From Planctomycetota bacterium (lineage in GTDB: Bacteria > Planctomycetota > Phycisphaerae > Phycisphaerales > UBA1924), in the NCBI GenBank assembly GCA_017303555.1, contig JAFLCN010000026.1:1-51202 (forward strand): 51,202 nt of DNA, written 5' to 3'. The position numbers and the translations under genes are program-made. Position 1 is the stretch's first letter, and every line of letters begins with the position of its first letter. Shown in pieces: positions 34,943 to 43,271 of this stretch. A model generated the notes under the pieces. The model saw nothing but the letters and a program-made list of their open reading frames with translations, was not told where the DNA came from and made no database searches.

Positions 34943-37659
34943 GCGCGGAGCACAACCCATCCAAGCCCGAGCCGCTGACTCCCGAGCAGTTTGCGCGGGT
35001 GCGATCGCTTTTCGACCAGGTGGCGGACGTTCCGCGTGTTGAACGCGACGCGACTCTGGCGGAAGTGCGGAGCGCAGACCCACTCGTCGCCGACGCGGTG
35101 CTCGAGCTGCTCACGGCGCTTGAGGCCGACTCCGCGGAGAGCTTCGGCGACTCGGGGCGCTCGTCGGAAAGCGGTCCGATCGAAGGGCTTGCGGCCGCTC
35201 TGTCGGCGACCGACGACACCGACGCGGTCCCGGGTGAGATCGGACCATTTCGCATCGAACGAGTCATCGGACGTGGCGGCATGGGCGTCGTCTATCTTGC
35301 CCATCAGAACAACCCCGATCGCGAAGTCGCGCTGAAGGTTCTGCGTGACGGCGCGGGGACGGCGTCGCTGCGATCGAGGTTTGCGCGGGAAATCAGTGCG
35401 CTCGGTCGGCTTGAGCATCCGGGCATTGCTCGAATTTATGAGGCGGGCGCTGCCCGTGGTCCGGCGGGCGACATCGCTTACTTCGCAATGGAGTACATCC
35501 GCGGGCCGCGGATTACCGACTTCGCGAACGGGAATCACCTCGATATTCCTGCCATCGTCGAGCTTCTCGCCATGGTCGCTGATGCGGTGCAGCACGCGCA
35601 TGCCCGCGGCATCATCCACCGTGATCTCAAGCCCGGGAACATCCTCATTGATCATCGCCCGCCGGCGACGGCTGGCGCAGGTCACTCGGGGGTGACTGCC
35701 GCGATCGCGCAACCGAAAATTCTCGATTTCGGAGTGGCGAGACTCTTTGATGAGGGTTCGGAGCACACGATTCTCACGCAGCAGGGGCTGCTCGTGGGCA
35801 CCGTGGCCTACATGAGCCCGGAGCAACTCGCGGGCGACCCACAGGGAATCGATATTCGAGTCGATGTCTATTCCCTGGGCGTGATTCTGTTCGAGCTCCT
35901 GGCGGACAAATTGCCCTTTGATGTGCTCAACACATCGATCGCGGAGGCCGCGCGGATCATCCGCGACGAGGAGCCCTCGCCTCTGACATCCACGCGCGTG
36001 AGCGGCGCGGCGACCCGTATCGATCGTGACCTTCAGACCATCGTTGCGAAGGCGATGGCCAAGAACCGCGAGATGCGGTACGCGACCGCCGCGGCGCTCG
36101 CTGATGATCTGCGCCGGTATCTGCGCAACGAGCCGATCCTGGCGCGGCGGCCGACGGCGAGTTACCAACTCGCCAAGTTTGCCCGCCGTCACCGCACGCT
36201 GGTTGCCGCGGCGGCTGCCGTCGCCATCGCAGTTTCCACGGGACTTGTCGTCAGCATCGTGCTGTTCCTCCGCGAACAGGAAGCCCGGTCGGTTGCTGCC
36301 AAGGAAGCCGAACTGACATCCGCGGTGCGGGGATACATGATCGAAGGTCTGCTGATGTCCGCAGCGCCCGAGCGGATGGGGCATGAGGTGAAGATGCTGG
36401 ATGTGCTTGCGCACGCCGCGGACGGGCTGCACGAGCGATTTGTCGATCATCCGGAGATCGAGGCCGAGGTGAGATCTGATCTTTCGGTCGTGTATATGAA
36501 ACTCGGACAGTATCCGGAGAGCCTCCTTCACACAGAGGAGGCGATCAGCCTGTTTCGCGGTTTTCTTGATCCCGCGCATCCCAAGGTTGTTGAAGCGGAG
36601 TTCCGGCGGGCGGAACTTGTCGGACTCACGCATCAGCCGGAGAAGTCGCTGGAGCTTTCGACGGAGGCGTTTTCCCGAGCTCGGATCGCGTACACCGATC
36701 AGCCCGCGCTGATGCTTGGAGCGATCAACAGGCACGGTGCGGCGCTCAGCCGCGCCGGACGTCATGATGAAGCGCTGGCCATCCTCCGCGAGGGCGTGGC
36801 ACTGTCGAGGACGGTTGATGGGAGCGACAGGGGCGTCGAGCTTTCGGTTCTGAGTATTCTCAACTGGACTGCTGCATCAGAGCGAGCCAAGGGCAACAAG
36901 GACGCTTTGCTTCCCCTGGCCACGCAGATTGCAGCGCGGACCAACAAGCTGCTCGGCCCGATGCACGAAGATTCGCTCGCCGCGACGAGCAATCTGGTCA
37001 ACGAGCTCATCGTCGCAAAGCAGTTTGATAGGGCCGCGGATGTCGGCGCAACTCTTCCCGCAATGGCGGAAAAGATCCTTGCTCCCGGGCATCCCGGGCA
37101 CGGCTACTGCGCCATGACCGCCTCGGCGGCGCTGATGCGTGCGGGGCGATTCGAGGAGTCCGAACGCTTTGCGCTGCAGGCGTACAACGCGATGGTCACC
37201 GCCTTCGGCGAGTTCAACTGGGCGACTGATGCGAGCGTGGTCCATGTCCGCAACGTCTACGCCCTGTGGCCGGGGCACACAGCACAGCAGCGTGATTGGA
37301 CGCTCCGCAACGCGCGTCTGCACCTCATGGGAACTTCGGCCGACCAGCTTGAGGAAACCGCCAAGGCTCTCGAGCGGATCTGCGGTCAGTTCCAAAGGCC
37401 GGAGTTCACCGTCAGCCCCGCGCAACTCTTGAAGCTGGTGTGGGAAGATCGCGACCGACTCGCTCCGCCCGGCCACCCGCGTCGCGCGGTGTTTCTCGCG
37501 GCTGTAGCGGCGATCAGCAAGCGACTCGGCTCGGTCGATCACGTCCCCGAGGCGACTGCGCAGGCTCACGAAGCGTTGAAGACGTCGGACAACCCTGCCG
37601 CGGCCCAGGGTTTGCTCGATGCAGTTCAGAAACAGGTATCGACCGAACGTGCGCCGTGA
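34897..37659 (+). CDS. Transmembrane Ser/Thr protein kinase with C-terminal helical repeats
   Basis: The product (920 aa) has a short N-terminal region ending in a DUF-like helical bundle (LTPEQFARVRSLFDQVADVP), a complete Hanks kinase with P-loop GRGGMGVVY (125-133), Lys147, HRDLKPGN (241-248) and DFG (277-279), a membrane span at about 435-458, and a C-terminal TPR-like sensor part (LGQYPESLLHTEEAI, RAGRHDEALAILREGVAL). The start is unsure: TTG 34897 has a GGAG at 5 nt spacing, and GTG 34915 is also in frame. It overlaps the sigma gene. This sigma-kinase-TPR arrangement is widespread in planctomycetes. Confidence 0.9.
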   Translation: MHIHPCVAQAGALLISAEHNPSKPEPLTPEQFARVRSLFDQVADVPRVERDATLAEVRSADPLVADAVLELLTALEADSAESFGDSGRSSESGPIEGLAAALSATDDTDAVPGEIGPFRIERVIGRGGMGVVYLAHQNNPDREVALKVLRDGAGTASLRSRFAREISALGRLEHPGIARIYEAGAARGPAGDIAYFAMEYIRGPRITDFANGNHLDIPAIVELLAMVADAVQHAHARGIIHRDLKPGNILIDHRPPATAGAGHSGVTAAIAQPKILDFGVARLFDEGSEHTILTQQGLLVGTVAYMSPEQLAGDPQGIDIRVDVYSLGVILFELLADKLPFDVLNTSIAEAARIIRDEEPSPLTSTRVSGAATRIDRDLQTIVAKAMAKNREMRYATAAALADDLRRYLRNEPILARRPTASYQLAKFARRHRTLVAAAAAVAIAVSTGLVVSIVLFLREQEARSVAAKEAELTSAVRGYMIEGLLMSAAPERMGHEVKMLDVLAHAADGLHERFVDHPEIEAEVRSDLSVVYMKLGQYPESLLHTEEAISLFRGFLDPAHPKVVEAEFRRAELVGLTHQPEKSLELSTEAFSRARIAYTDQPALMLGAINRHGAALSRAGRHDEALAILREGVALSRTVDGSDRGVELSVLSILNWTAASERAKGNKDALLPLATQIAARTNKLLGPMHEDSLAATSNLVNELIVAKQFDRAADVGATLPAMAEKILAPGHPGHGYCAMTASAALMRAGRFEESERFALQAYNAMVTAFGEFNWATDASVVHVRNVYALWPGHTAQQRDWTLRNARLHLMGTSADQLEETAKALERICGQFQRPEFTVSPAQLLKLVWEDRDRLAPPGHPRRAVFLAAVAAISKRLGSVDHVPEATAQAHEALKTSDNPAAAQGLLDAVQKQVSTERAP

Positions 37660-37694
37660 GTGACCGGCGGTGTTCCGCGTCGGGCGAGAAGCCG

Positions 37695-37715
37695 AAGGAG
37701 TTCTTTACTCCTTGT
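37695..37715 (+). terminator. Possible terminator of the sigma-kinase pair
   Basis: AAGGAGT (37695-37701) and ACTCCTT (37707-37713) form a perfect 7 bp stem with a TCTTT loop, followed by GTTTC. It lies 36 bp after the kinase stop. Confidence 0.45.
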
Positions 37716-37800
37716 TTCGGACGCCGATTCCGAGTCGGGCTCGATGCCACAGTTGATTGCTCTGAAGAAGTGGTCGGGCATCGCCACGGCCCAAAACGAC

Positions 37801-37828
37801 AACCCCCGCACCTTGCGGCACGGGGGTT
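37801..37828. terminator. Terminator-like hairpin, repeat family copy B
   Basis: AACCCCCG and CGGGGGTT pair around a CACCTTGCGGCA loop. The flanking AAACGAC and the central CCTTGCGGC are shared with copy A at 32525-32552, but two inner positions no longer pair. Confidence 0.6.
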
Positions 37829-38281
37829 CTCAAATAGAGGACGGGGGGTGGTCTGACGACGGGCTTTTCAGAGACCCAGAGACAAAGCGACCGGATGATT
37901 GACACCGGCAAGTGCCAGGAACGCGTTCGGATGGCTTCGGCGACCTGAGAGGCCCCGGAAGTCTCTGAGTCGCATGCTCTTGTGGATTATGTTCCATCCG
38001 ATGGCAGCCGCGGTCATTGCGAACTCAGCGCCTGGGGGTTGGCCGGTCGCTGTCGCCTGGCACCAGCGGTGATCGAGTTTCCACTGATCCGCCTGTTTCC
38101 GGCACCGGAAAATCTACACAAAGTGGAAAACCGCAAGGCTACCTACTGCGCCGCGCTGCAAAGACAACGACACCGGATGCCGAACACCGCCGGGCTGAGG
38201 GACCGCGCTTGGATCGCTTTGGCACGCTTCCGGGAAGCACCATTTGTCTGAGTCCGACCCCTGCTCGGCGAATCCTTCCGC

Positions 38282-38302
38282 CTGTTTGGCAAACAGTATA
38301 CG
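38282..38302 (+). promoter_or_regulatory. 15 bp palindrome and -10-like box upstream of the Ycf46 operon
   Basis: CTGTTTG-G-CAAACAG (38282-38296) is a perfect palindrome directly followed by TATACG (38297-38302), which could be a -10 box. It lies about 100 bp before the first gene of the operon. No good -35 box is seen at 17 bp, which would fit a promoter that depends on an activator or is weak. Confidence 0.5.
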
Positions 38303-38403
38303 ATGACCACCGCGGAACGACGCTTGGGGTTGAACGGCGTTCCCTGCGCCATTTGACTCCTCGCCTGCAAAGCGCTGCGGCAGATCACCGACGGAGTCAC
38401 CCC

Positions 38404-39984
38404 ATGAGCACTTTCAACCAGCTGCTGCATCTCACCCGGGCCGGAGCGAACGTCCTCCACATCGCCTCCTACGAGTGGGAGCGCGTACGCGGATGCGTGA
38501 TCGGCTTGGCTAAGGAGATCAAGCTCCCGCTGAAGGTGTGGAGCCAGTCCACAGGCTTGCTCTCCTGCGATGACGCGGGAGTCGTGGCTCCATCCAATGC
38601 GGATCTCATCGATCCGGTTGAGGTGCTCCGAACGGTCCACAGTTCCGACGAGCCGGGAGTCTGGCTGTTGGAGGACTTTCAGCCGTTTCTTCGAGCCGAG
38701 CATCATGGACTCTTGCGGTGGCTGCGAGAGATCGCAAGGTTACCAGGGAAGCCCAGGAAGCTGATTGTGCTCTCTACGCCAATCGCCGGCCTTCCGATGG
38801 ACCTTCGTAAGGAGGTCCCGACCGTCGAGCTTGAGTTGCCTGGAATCGAGGACCTTCGGGTCGTCCTCGAGGATGCTGCGAAGGCTCTGGGTGTGCGGGC
38901 TTCTGAAGATGAGCCATTGCTCGACGCGGCCCGAGGACTCACAGTCATGGAGGCCAGATTGGCGTTCGGGCAGGCTGCCGCCGAGCTTGGTCGCCTGGAT
39001 CATTCCGCTGTGCCGCTGGTTGCCAGAGAGAAAGAACGCATCATCAAACAAAGCGAGGTGTTGGAGTACTACCCGACCGACGCTCGCATGACCGACGTAG
39101 GCGGACTCGACCAACTCAAAGAGTGGCTTGACCGTCGCGGGCGAGCCTTTGGTGCGGGAGCAAGAGACTTTGGTCTAGACGCCCCGAAGGGCGTGCTGCT
39201 TCTCGGCGTTCAGGGCTGCGGCAAGAGCCTGCTCGCAAAGGCCGTCGCCGCGACGTGGCAGTTTCCGCTGCTCCGCTTCGATATGGGCAAGGTGTTCGGA
39301 GGCATTGTCGGCCAGTCCGAGGGCAATATCCGAACCGCGTTGCAGGTCGCGCAGGCACTGGCACCTTGCGTGCTCTGGATCGACGAGATCGAGAAGGGTC
39401 TCGCTGGCATGGGGAGTTCTGATCAGACTGACGGCGGCACTACCGCACGTGTCGTGGGCACCCTGCTCACTTGGATGCAGGAGAAGACGGATCCAGTTTT
39501 CGTTGTCGCCACCGCCAACCGCATCGACATGCTTCCCCCCGAGCTCCTACGGAAGGGGCGCTTCGACGAGATCTTCTTCGTGGACCTCCCGTCGCGTGCC
39601 GTTCGTGAACAGATTCTGTCCATCCACCTAAAGAAGAAGCTGCGCGACCCCAAGGATTTCGCGATCGCGGATCTGGCTGCTCGCTCGGTCGGCTTCTCGG
39701 GGGCGGAGCTTGAGGAGGCTGTGCGCGAAGGGCTATACGACGCTTTCGCAGAAGGACGCGAGCTGCATACCGACCATATCGCCCGCGCTCTGGATAAGAC
39801 CTTTCCCTTGTCTCGGACGATGCACGACCAGATCGACAGCCTTCGGCAGTGGGCGAAGGTCCGTGCGCGGCTCGCGGCAGGCGAGCAGCCCGAGGCTCTG
39901 CCGGACGAGAACCCCGAAGCTGCGGCACCGCGGCTTCGACAGGAAACTACCCGCAACCCGTTCATCCCCGGTGCTCGCTCATGA
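38404..39984 (+). CDS. Ycf46-type AAA+ ATPase
   Basis: The product (526 aa) has the two-part build of Ycf46: an N-terminal degenerate NTPase-like domain (LLHLTRAGANVLHIASYEWERV, VWSQSTGL, DPVEVLRTV, GVWLLEDFQPFL, LIVLSTPIAGLPMDL), then an active AAA+ module from about 240. Walker A is GVQGCGKS (268-275) and Walker B LWIDEIEK (D327, E328); a sensor-1 ATANR and an arginine-finger region (LLRKGRFDEIFFVDLP) follow. Ycf46 is a plastid/cyanobacterial ATPase of unknown function that often sits near DUF1257 and DUF2997 genes, both of which are in this operon. A GGAG lies 7 nt before the ATG. It overlaps the helicase gene by 4 bp (ATGA). Confidence 0.85.
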   Translation: MSTFNQLLHLTRAGANVLHIASYEWERVRGCVIGLAKEIKLPLKVWSQSTGLLSCDDAGVVAPSNADLIDPVEVLRTVHSSDEPGVWLLEDFQPFLRAEHHGLLRWLREIARLPGKPRKLIVLSTPIAGLPMDLRKEVPTVELELPGIEDLRVVLEDAAKALGVRASEDEPLLDAARGLTVMEARLAFGQAAAELGRLDHSAVPLVAREKERIIKQSEVLEYYPTDARMTDVGGLDQLKEWLDRRGRAFGAGARDFGLDAPKGVLLLGVQGCGKSLLAKAVAATWQFPLLRFDMGKVFGGIVGQSEGNIRTALQVAQALAPCVLWIDEIEKGLAGMGSSDQTDGGTTARVVGTLLTWMQEKTDPVFVVATANRIDMLPPELLRKGRFDEIFFVDLPSRAVREQILSIHLKKKLRDPKDFAIADLAARSVGFSGAELEEAVREGLYDAFAEGRELHTDHIARALDKTFPLSRTMHDQIDSLRQWAKVRARLAAGEQPEALPDENPEAAAPRLRQETTRNPFIPGARS

Positions 39985-42900
39985 AGGTGCTGTTCTTCCA
40001 TGCCACTGCGGGTCACCTGAAGGTTGCGCCGCCGCTGATGAGCCAGGCGGGCAACGTGCTGCGGCCATTCAATCGCTTCCTCGGCCAAGCCATCCACACC
40101 GCGAAGCAGCGGCAAACCCGCTACCAGCTCCCCTGGGAGCGGGTGCGGAACCTTCAATCGATCCGACTCGAGCCAGCGGACAGTTTGCTGCGGGTGCCGC
40201 GTCGCCTACCCGGCGTCTTGCTCGCGAACTGGCCAACAGGTAAGAGCCATGATTTCACGCAGATGGGCTTCGTGATTAACCGCGGGGTTCCTGTACGTTT
40301 TGAGTCAGCTACGCCAACTGCTGACGGGCTGCTCGTACGCACCGATGTGCCGTTGAGCCCGGTCGACCGGGTGCTTTGGTGCGGCGTCGAGAGCGCTGTG
40401 AAGCAGGAGACTGCTACCGCCCCTCCAACGAGGGTCGCTGATCTCCAGGGACGATCTCTGACGTTGATCACGCCTCCACGCGCCGATGCCGACGGTCGGC
40501 ACTGGCTGCTTCTAGCTGAAGGCGAAATTGGTGACTGCGACCTTTTGATTGACGGAATCGAGGTTGAAGCTGAGTCCCTGCCGGTTTTTGAAGGCCTTCG
40601 GCGAGTCATGGACGGCAACGGCACCTCGCATGAAGTAAGCGCGGGAATGCTCCGCGTCGAGGAGAGCCCAGCCGACGGACTGCTTCGGGGCGACAACGGC
40701 ATCCGGTTCAGTTGGCAGGAGGTCGGATCCACCGGTCGTCGTGGGTGTTGGGTACAGCTCCTTCCGCCAGACTCTTCCGAGGCGGACGAGTTCTTGGATC
40801 CACGTGCAGCCTTCTGCGAAGGCGATGTGCGAGAAGTTTGGACCCAGCCTCGTCACCGCAAGGAGACGACCTTCCGGGTCAAGAAAGTCGATCAAGATCG
40901 CTACCAGCTCCTTCTCGACCGCTACCCGCCAGAGGGCACCACGCTCTACCTGCCTGTGAACCTGCGGAATCTCTACCTTCAGAAACGTGCGCTGCGGCAG
41001 CTCTCAGAGGCTCCACTTCCTCACCACCAGGCCCTCCTCCGGTTATGCGAGGACCCGCAACACGCGCGGTGGCCGCGAGTTGACCCCGTTTACCTCTCCG
41101 AGAGTGACTGGCAGTCGCTCACGGACCCCACCCGCAGCGGCACCGACGAACAGCGATCCTTCGTGCGGAAGGCGCTCGGCAGCCCTGACTTCGCCTTTCT
41201 CGAAGGCCCGCCGGGCTCAGGCAAAACCACGGCGATCTGCGAGATCATTCAGCAACTGGTCGACAAGGGGGAGCGTGTGCTGCTCTGCGCCTCAACGCAC
41301 GTAGCCATCGACAACGTGCTGGAGCGATTGTTGGAATCCACCTCGCCGATAGACGCGGTGCGCATCGGCAAGCTCGACGATGTGGACGACAAGGTGCGGG
41401 CCACTCAGCTCGATGAGCGGGTGGACGCGCTTGTCGCCGAGTGGCGGCGACAGCCTGCGATGAGCAAGTATGGGGATGCTGAATTGGAGGAGATGGCGGA
41501 ACGCACCATCATCATGGCAGCCAATCTCACCTGCGGCACGACGATGGGCATCGTGAACCATCCGCTGTTTCGTGACCGCGACGAGGACATGCAGGTGTGG
41601 GAGCGCCCAATCACCACGATGCCTCATTGGGACGTGCTCATCGTGGACGAGGCGAGCAAGACGCTCATCCAAGAGTTCATGGTCCCCGCACTGATGGCCA
41701 AGCGGTGGATTGTCGTGGGCGACGTTCGTCAGCTCCCCCCTTTCGCCGACCGCGCCGACATCGTCGCGAACCTCCGCGACCTTGTAGATGAGAACGACAG
41801 CCCCATTTTCCCAGCCGATCACCAGCGAGCATGTCTCTTACTCTTCCGGCTCCTTCAGCGCCGGCTCCGCCAGCCAGGAATGCGATGGCTGCTCGTCGAG
41901 CGGCCCGGTGTGCTGGAGTGGATCGCACGTGAAATCGAAGCCGACTCTGTGCCCGACCTGTCCGTGGTTCGTGTGGTCAAGGGTGGTCCGTCGAGCGGGT
42001 CGGTCGATGTTGTGACTGTCGCCCAGATCCGCGCGGGCAAGGCTGAGGCTTTGCGGCTTGCGGCCGCGGATTGGGTGTTGGTTGGTGACGACCTCATCGG
42101 CGAGGTGGCCGACCTGCTACCAGCCAACCTGCTTGTCGCGGAGGAGCTCTCCGGCACGTCCGGCCCCCTCGCCGAGGGAAGTGTGCTGCTGATGCGGCAG
42201 GCGTGGTGGCTCCAGCGAGCGGGCTCGCTTGAGAGGCCGTATCAGGAGCGGAAGTTTCGGCGCGAAGACGTGACGACCTTCACAGATTGCCAAGCGTGCG
42301 AGATGGACTGGCTCCGACGTAACGACCTGGCGCAGGAGATCGCGTGGCGACTCACGCGCCTGCACGAGCTCAGGCACAGCCGCAACGAGCGAGAGCGCAA
42401 TCGCCTACGCGATGACTTGGGCCGCCTTCAGCCGGTCGCGGTGGAGATCGAGGAACCCATCGCCGAGATCGAAGACATCGGGCTGCCGAGCATCCTGGAG
42501 GTCTTACAGGAGGGCATCGGCGTCGAAAGGGCGACACGGCGCAGCTCGCTCACCGCTGGCTTGAAGGCAACCCGGCCGGCGGACTTCTCCGCTCGCTTCG
42601 AGAGCTTGAGCTACCAGCACCGGATGCACGACGATATCGCAGCGTTCTCCCGCGAGATCATCTACGGGGGTGATGCCCTCCGCAATGCGAACACTATTCA
42701 GATTCGTGACGCAAAGCTTGGCTGGGACTTCGGCCAGTTCCGGGCACGTCGCGTATGGGCGCAGGTCGATGGTCGTGAGCAGGGCGGCGTGAACGTCGAC
42801 GAGATCAAGGCGATGGCCGCGGTGCTTCGCGACTTTATCGCTTGGGCAAGGAAGAAGGGGCCACCCACGCGGGAATTGCCAACCTTGTGGGAGGTGGCAT

Positions 42901-43271
42901 GTCTGTGCTTCTACGTGAAGCAGGAGCGTGCGATCTCGGACATGCTCCGGGAGGTCACCCAGGACGACCGCACGACACGTTTCTTGGTTCGTGATGCCCC
43001 AGTCGAAATCGTTTGTGGCACCGTAGATCGCTTCCAGGGACGGGAAGCCGATCTTGTGATGCTCTCAATGCGGAACACGAAGCGGGCGGGATTCCTCGAT
43101 AGCCCAAACCGCTTGAATGTTGCTGTGACGCGTGCGCGGCAGCAGTTGGTCGTCGTGGGGCATCATGGCTATTTTCAACAGTGCGGCGTGTCAGAGCTTG
43201 AGGAGCTCGCGAGTCGAACTCCTCTAGCAGACGAACACGAAGTTCGACGGTGGAGGCGTGGCAATCGATGA
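39981..43271 (+). CDS. UPF1/Dna2-like superfamily 1 helicase
   Basis: The product (1096 aa) has an N-terminal beta-rich half of about 370 residues without a recognised domain, then an SF1 helicase of the UPF1/Dna2/IGHMBP2 type. Walker A is GPPGSGKTTAI (about 409), motif Ia LLCASTHVAIDNVLERL, Walker B VDEASK (about 556), motif III VVGDVRQLPPF, motif IV YQHRMHDDI, motif V GTVDRFQGREADLV and motif VI NVAVTRARQQLVVVG (about 1047). All ATPase motifs are intact. A PD-(D/E)xK nuclease is not apparent. Members unwind RNA or DNA 5' to 3'. It overlaps both neighbours by ATGA, so it is an obligatory part of the operon rather than a passenger. No equivalent is known to me beside Ycf46. Confidence 0.85.
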   Translation: MKVLFFHATAGHLKVAPPLMSQAGNVLRPFNRFLGQAIHTAKQRQTRYQLPWERVRNLQSIRLEPADSLLRVPRRLPGVLLANWPTGKSHDFTQMGFVINRGVPVRFESATPTADGLLVRTDVPLSPVDRVLWCGVESAVKQETATAPPTRVADLQGRSLTLITPPRADADGRHWLLLAEGEIGDCDLLIDGIEVEAESLPVFEGLRRVMDGNGTSHEVSAGMLRVEESPADGLLRGDNGIRFSWQEVGSTGRRGCWVQLLPPDSSEADEFLDPRAAFCEGDVREVWTQPRHRKETTFRVKKVDQDRYQLLLDRYPPEGTTLYLPVNLRNLYLQKRALRQLSEAPLPHHQALLRLCEDPQHARWPRVDPVYLSESDWQSLTDPTRSGTDEQRSFVRKALGSPDFAFLEGPPGSGKTTAICEIIQQLVDKGERVLLCASTHVAIDNVLERLLESTSPIDAVRIGKLDDVDDKVRATQLDERVDALVAEWRRQPAMSKYGDAELEEMAERTIIMAANLTCGTTMGIVNHPLFRDRDEDMQVWERPITTMPHWDVLIVDEASKTLIQEFMVPALMAKRWIVVGDVRQLPPFADRADIVANLRDLVDENDSPIFPADHQRACLLLFRLLQRRLRQPGMRWLLVERPGVLEWIAREIEADSVPDLSVVRVVKGGPSSGSVDVVTVAQIRAGKAEALRLAAADWVLVGDDLIGEVADLLPANLLVAEELSGTSGPLAEGSVLLMRQAWWLQRAGSLERPYQERKFRREDVTTFTDCQACEMDWLRRNDLAQEIAWRLTRLHELRHSRNERERNRLRDDLGRLQPVAVEIEEPIAEIEDIGLPSILEVLQEGIGVERATRRSSLTAGLKATRPADFSARFESLSYQHRMHDDIAAFSREIIYGGDALRNANTIQIRDAKLGWDFGQFRARRVWAQVDGREQGGVNVDEIKAMAAVLRDFIAWARKKGPPTRELPTLWEVACLCFYVKQERAISDMLREVTQDDRTTRFLVRDAPVEIVCGTVDRFQGREADLVMLSMRNTKRAGFLDSPNRLNVAVTRARQQLVVVGHHGYFQQCGVSELEELASRTPLADEHEVRRWRRGNR

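Larger units (their letters stand above)
37660..38403. other. 744 bp gene-free region before the seven-gene operon
   Basis: It holds two hairpins (37695-37715 and 37801-37828), then about 450 bp with only short open frames without ribosome sites (for example 37982-38251), and finally a palindrome at 38282-38296. I could not recognise any gene remnant, tRNA or attachment repeat. It separates the chromosomal-type genes from the accessory segment and may be its left boundary. Confidence 0.6.

Noticed and set aside
37900..38050. Possible tRNA or attachment site at the left edge of the accessory segment
   Set aside because: No cloverleaf, anticodon arm or T-loop sequence can be formed, and no matching direct repeat was seen near 48.2-50 kb.
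37982..38251. Small open frame of 89 codons before the Ycf46 operon
   Set aside because: No ribosome site, no recognisable sequence, and composition unlike neighbouring genes.
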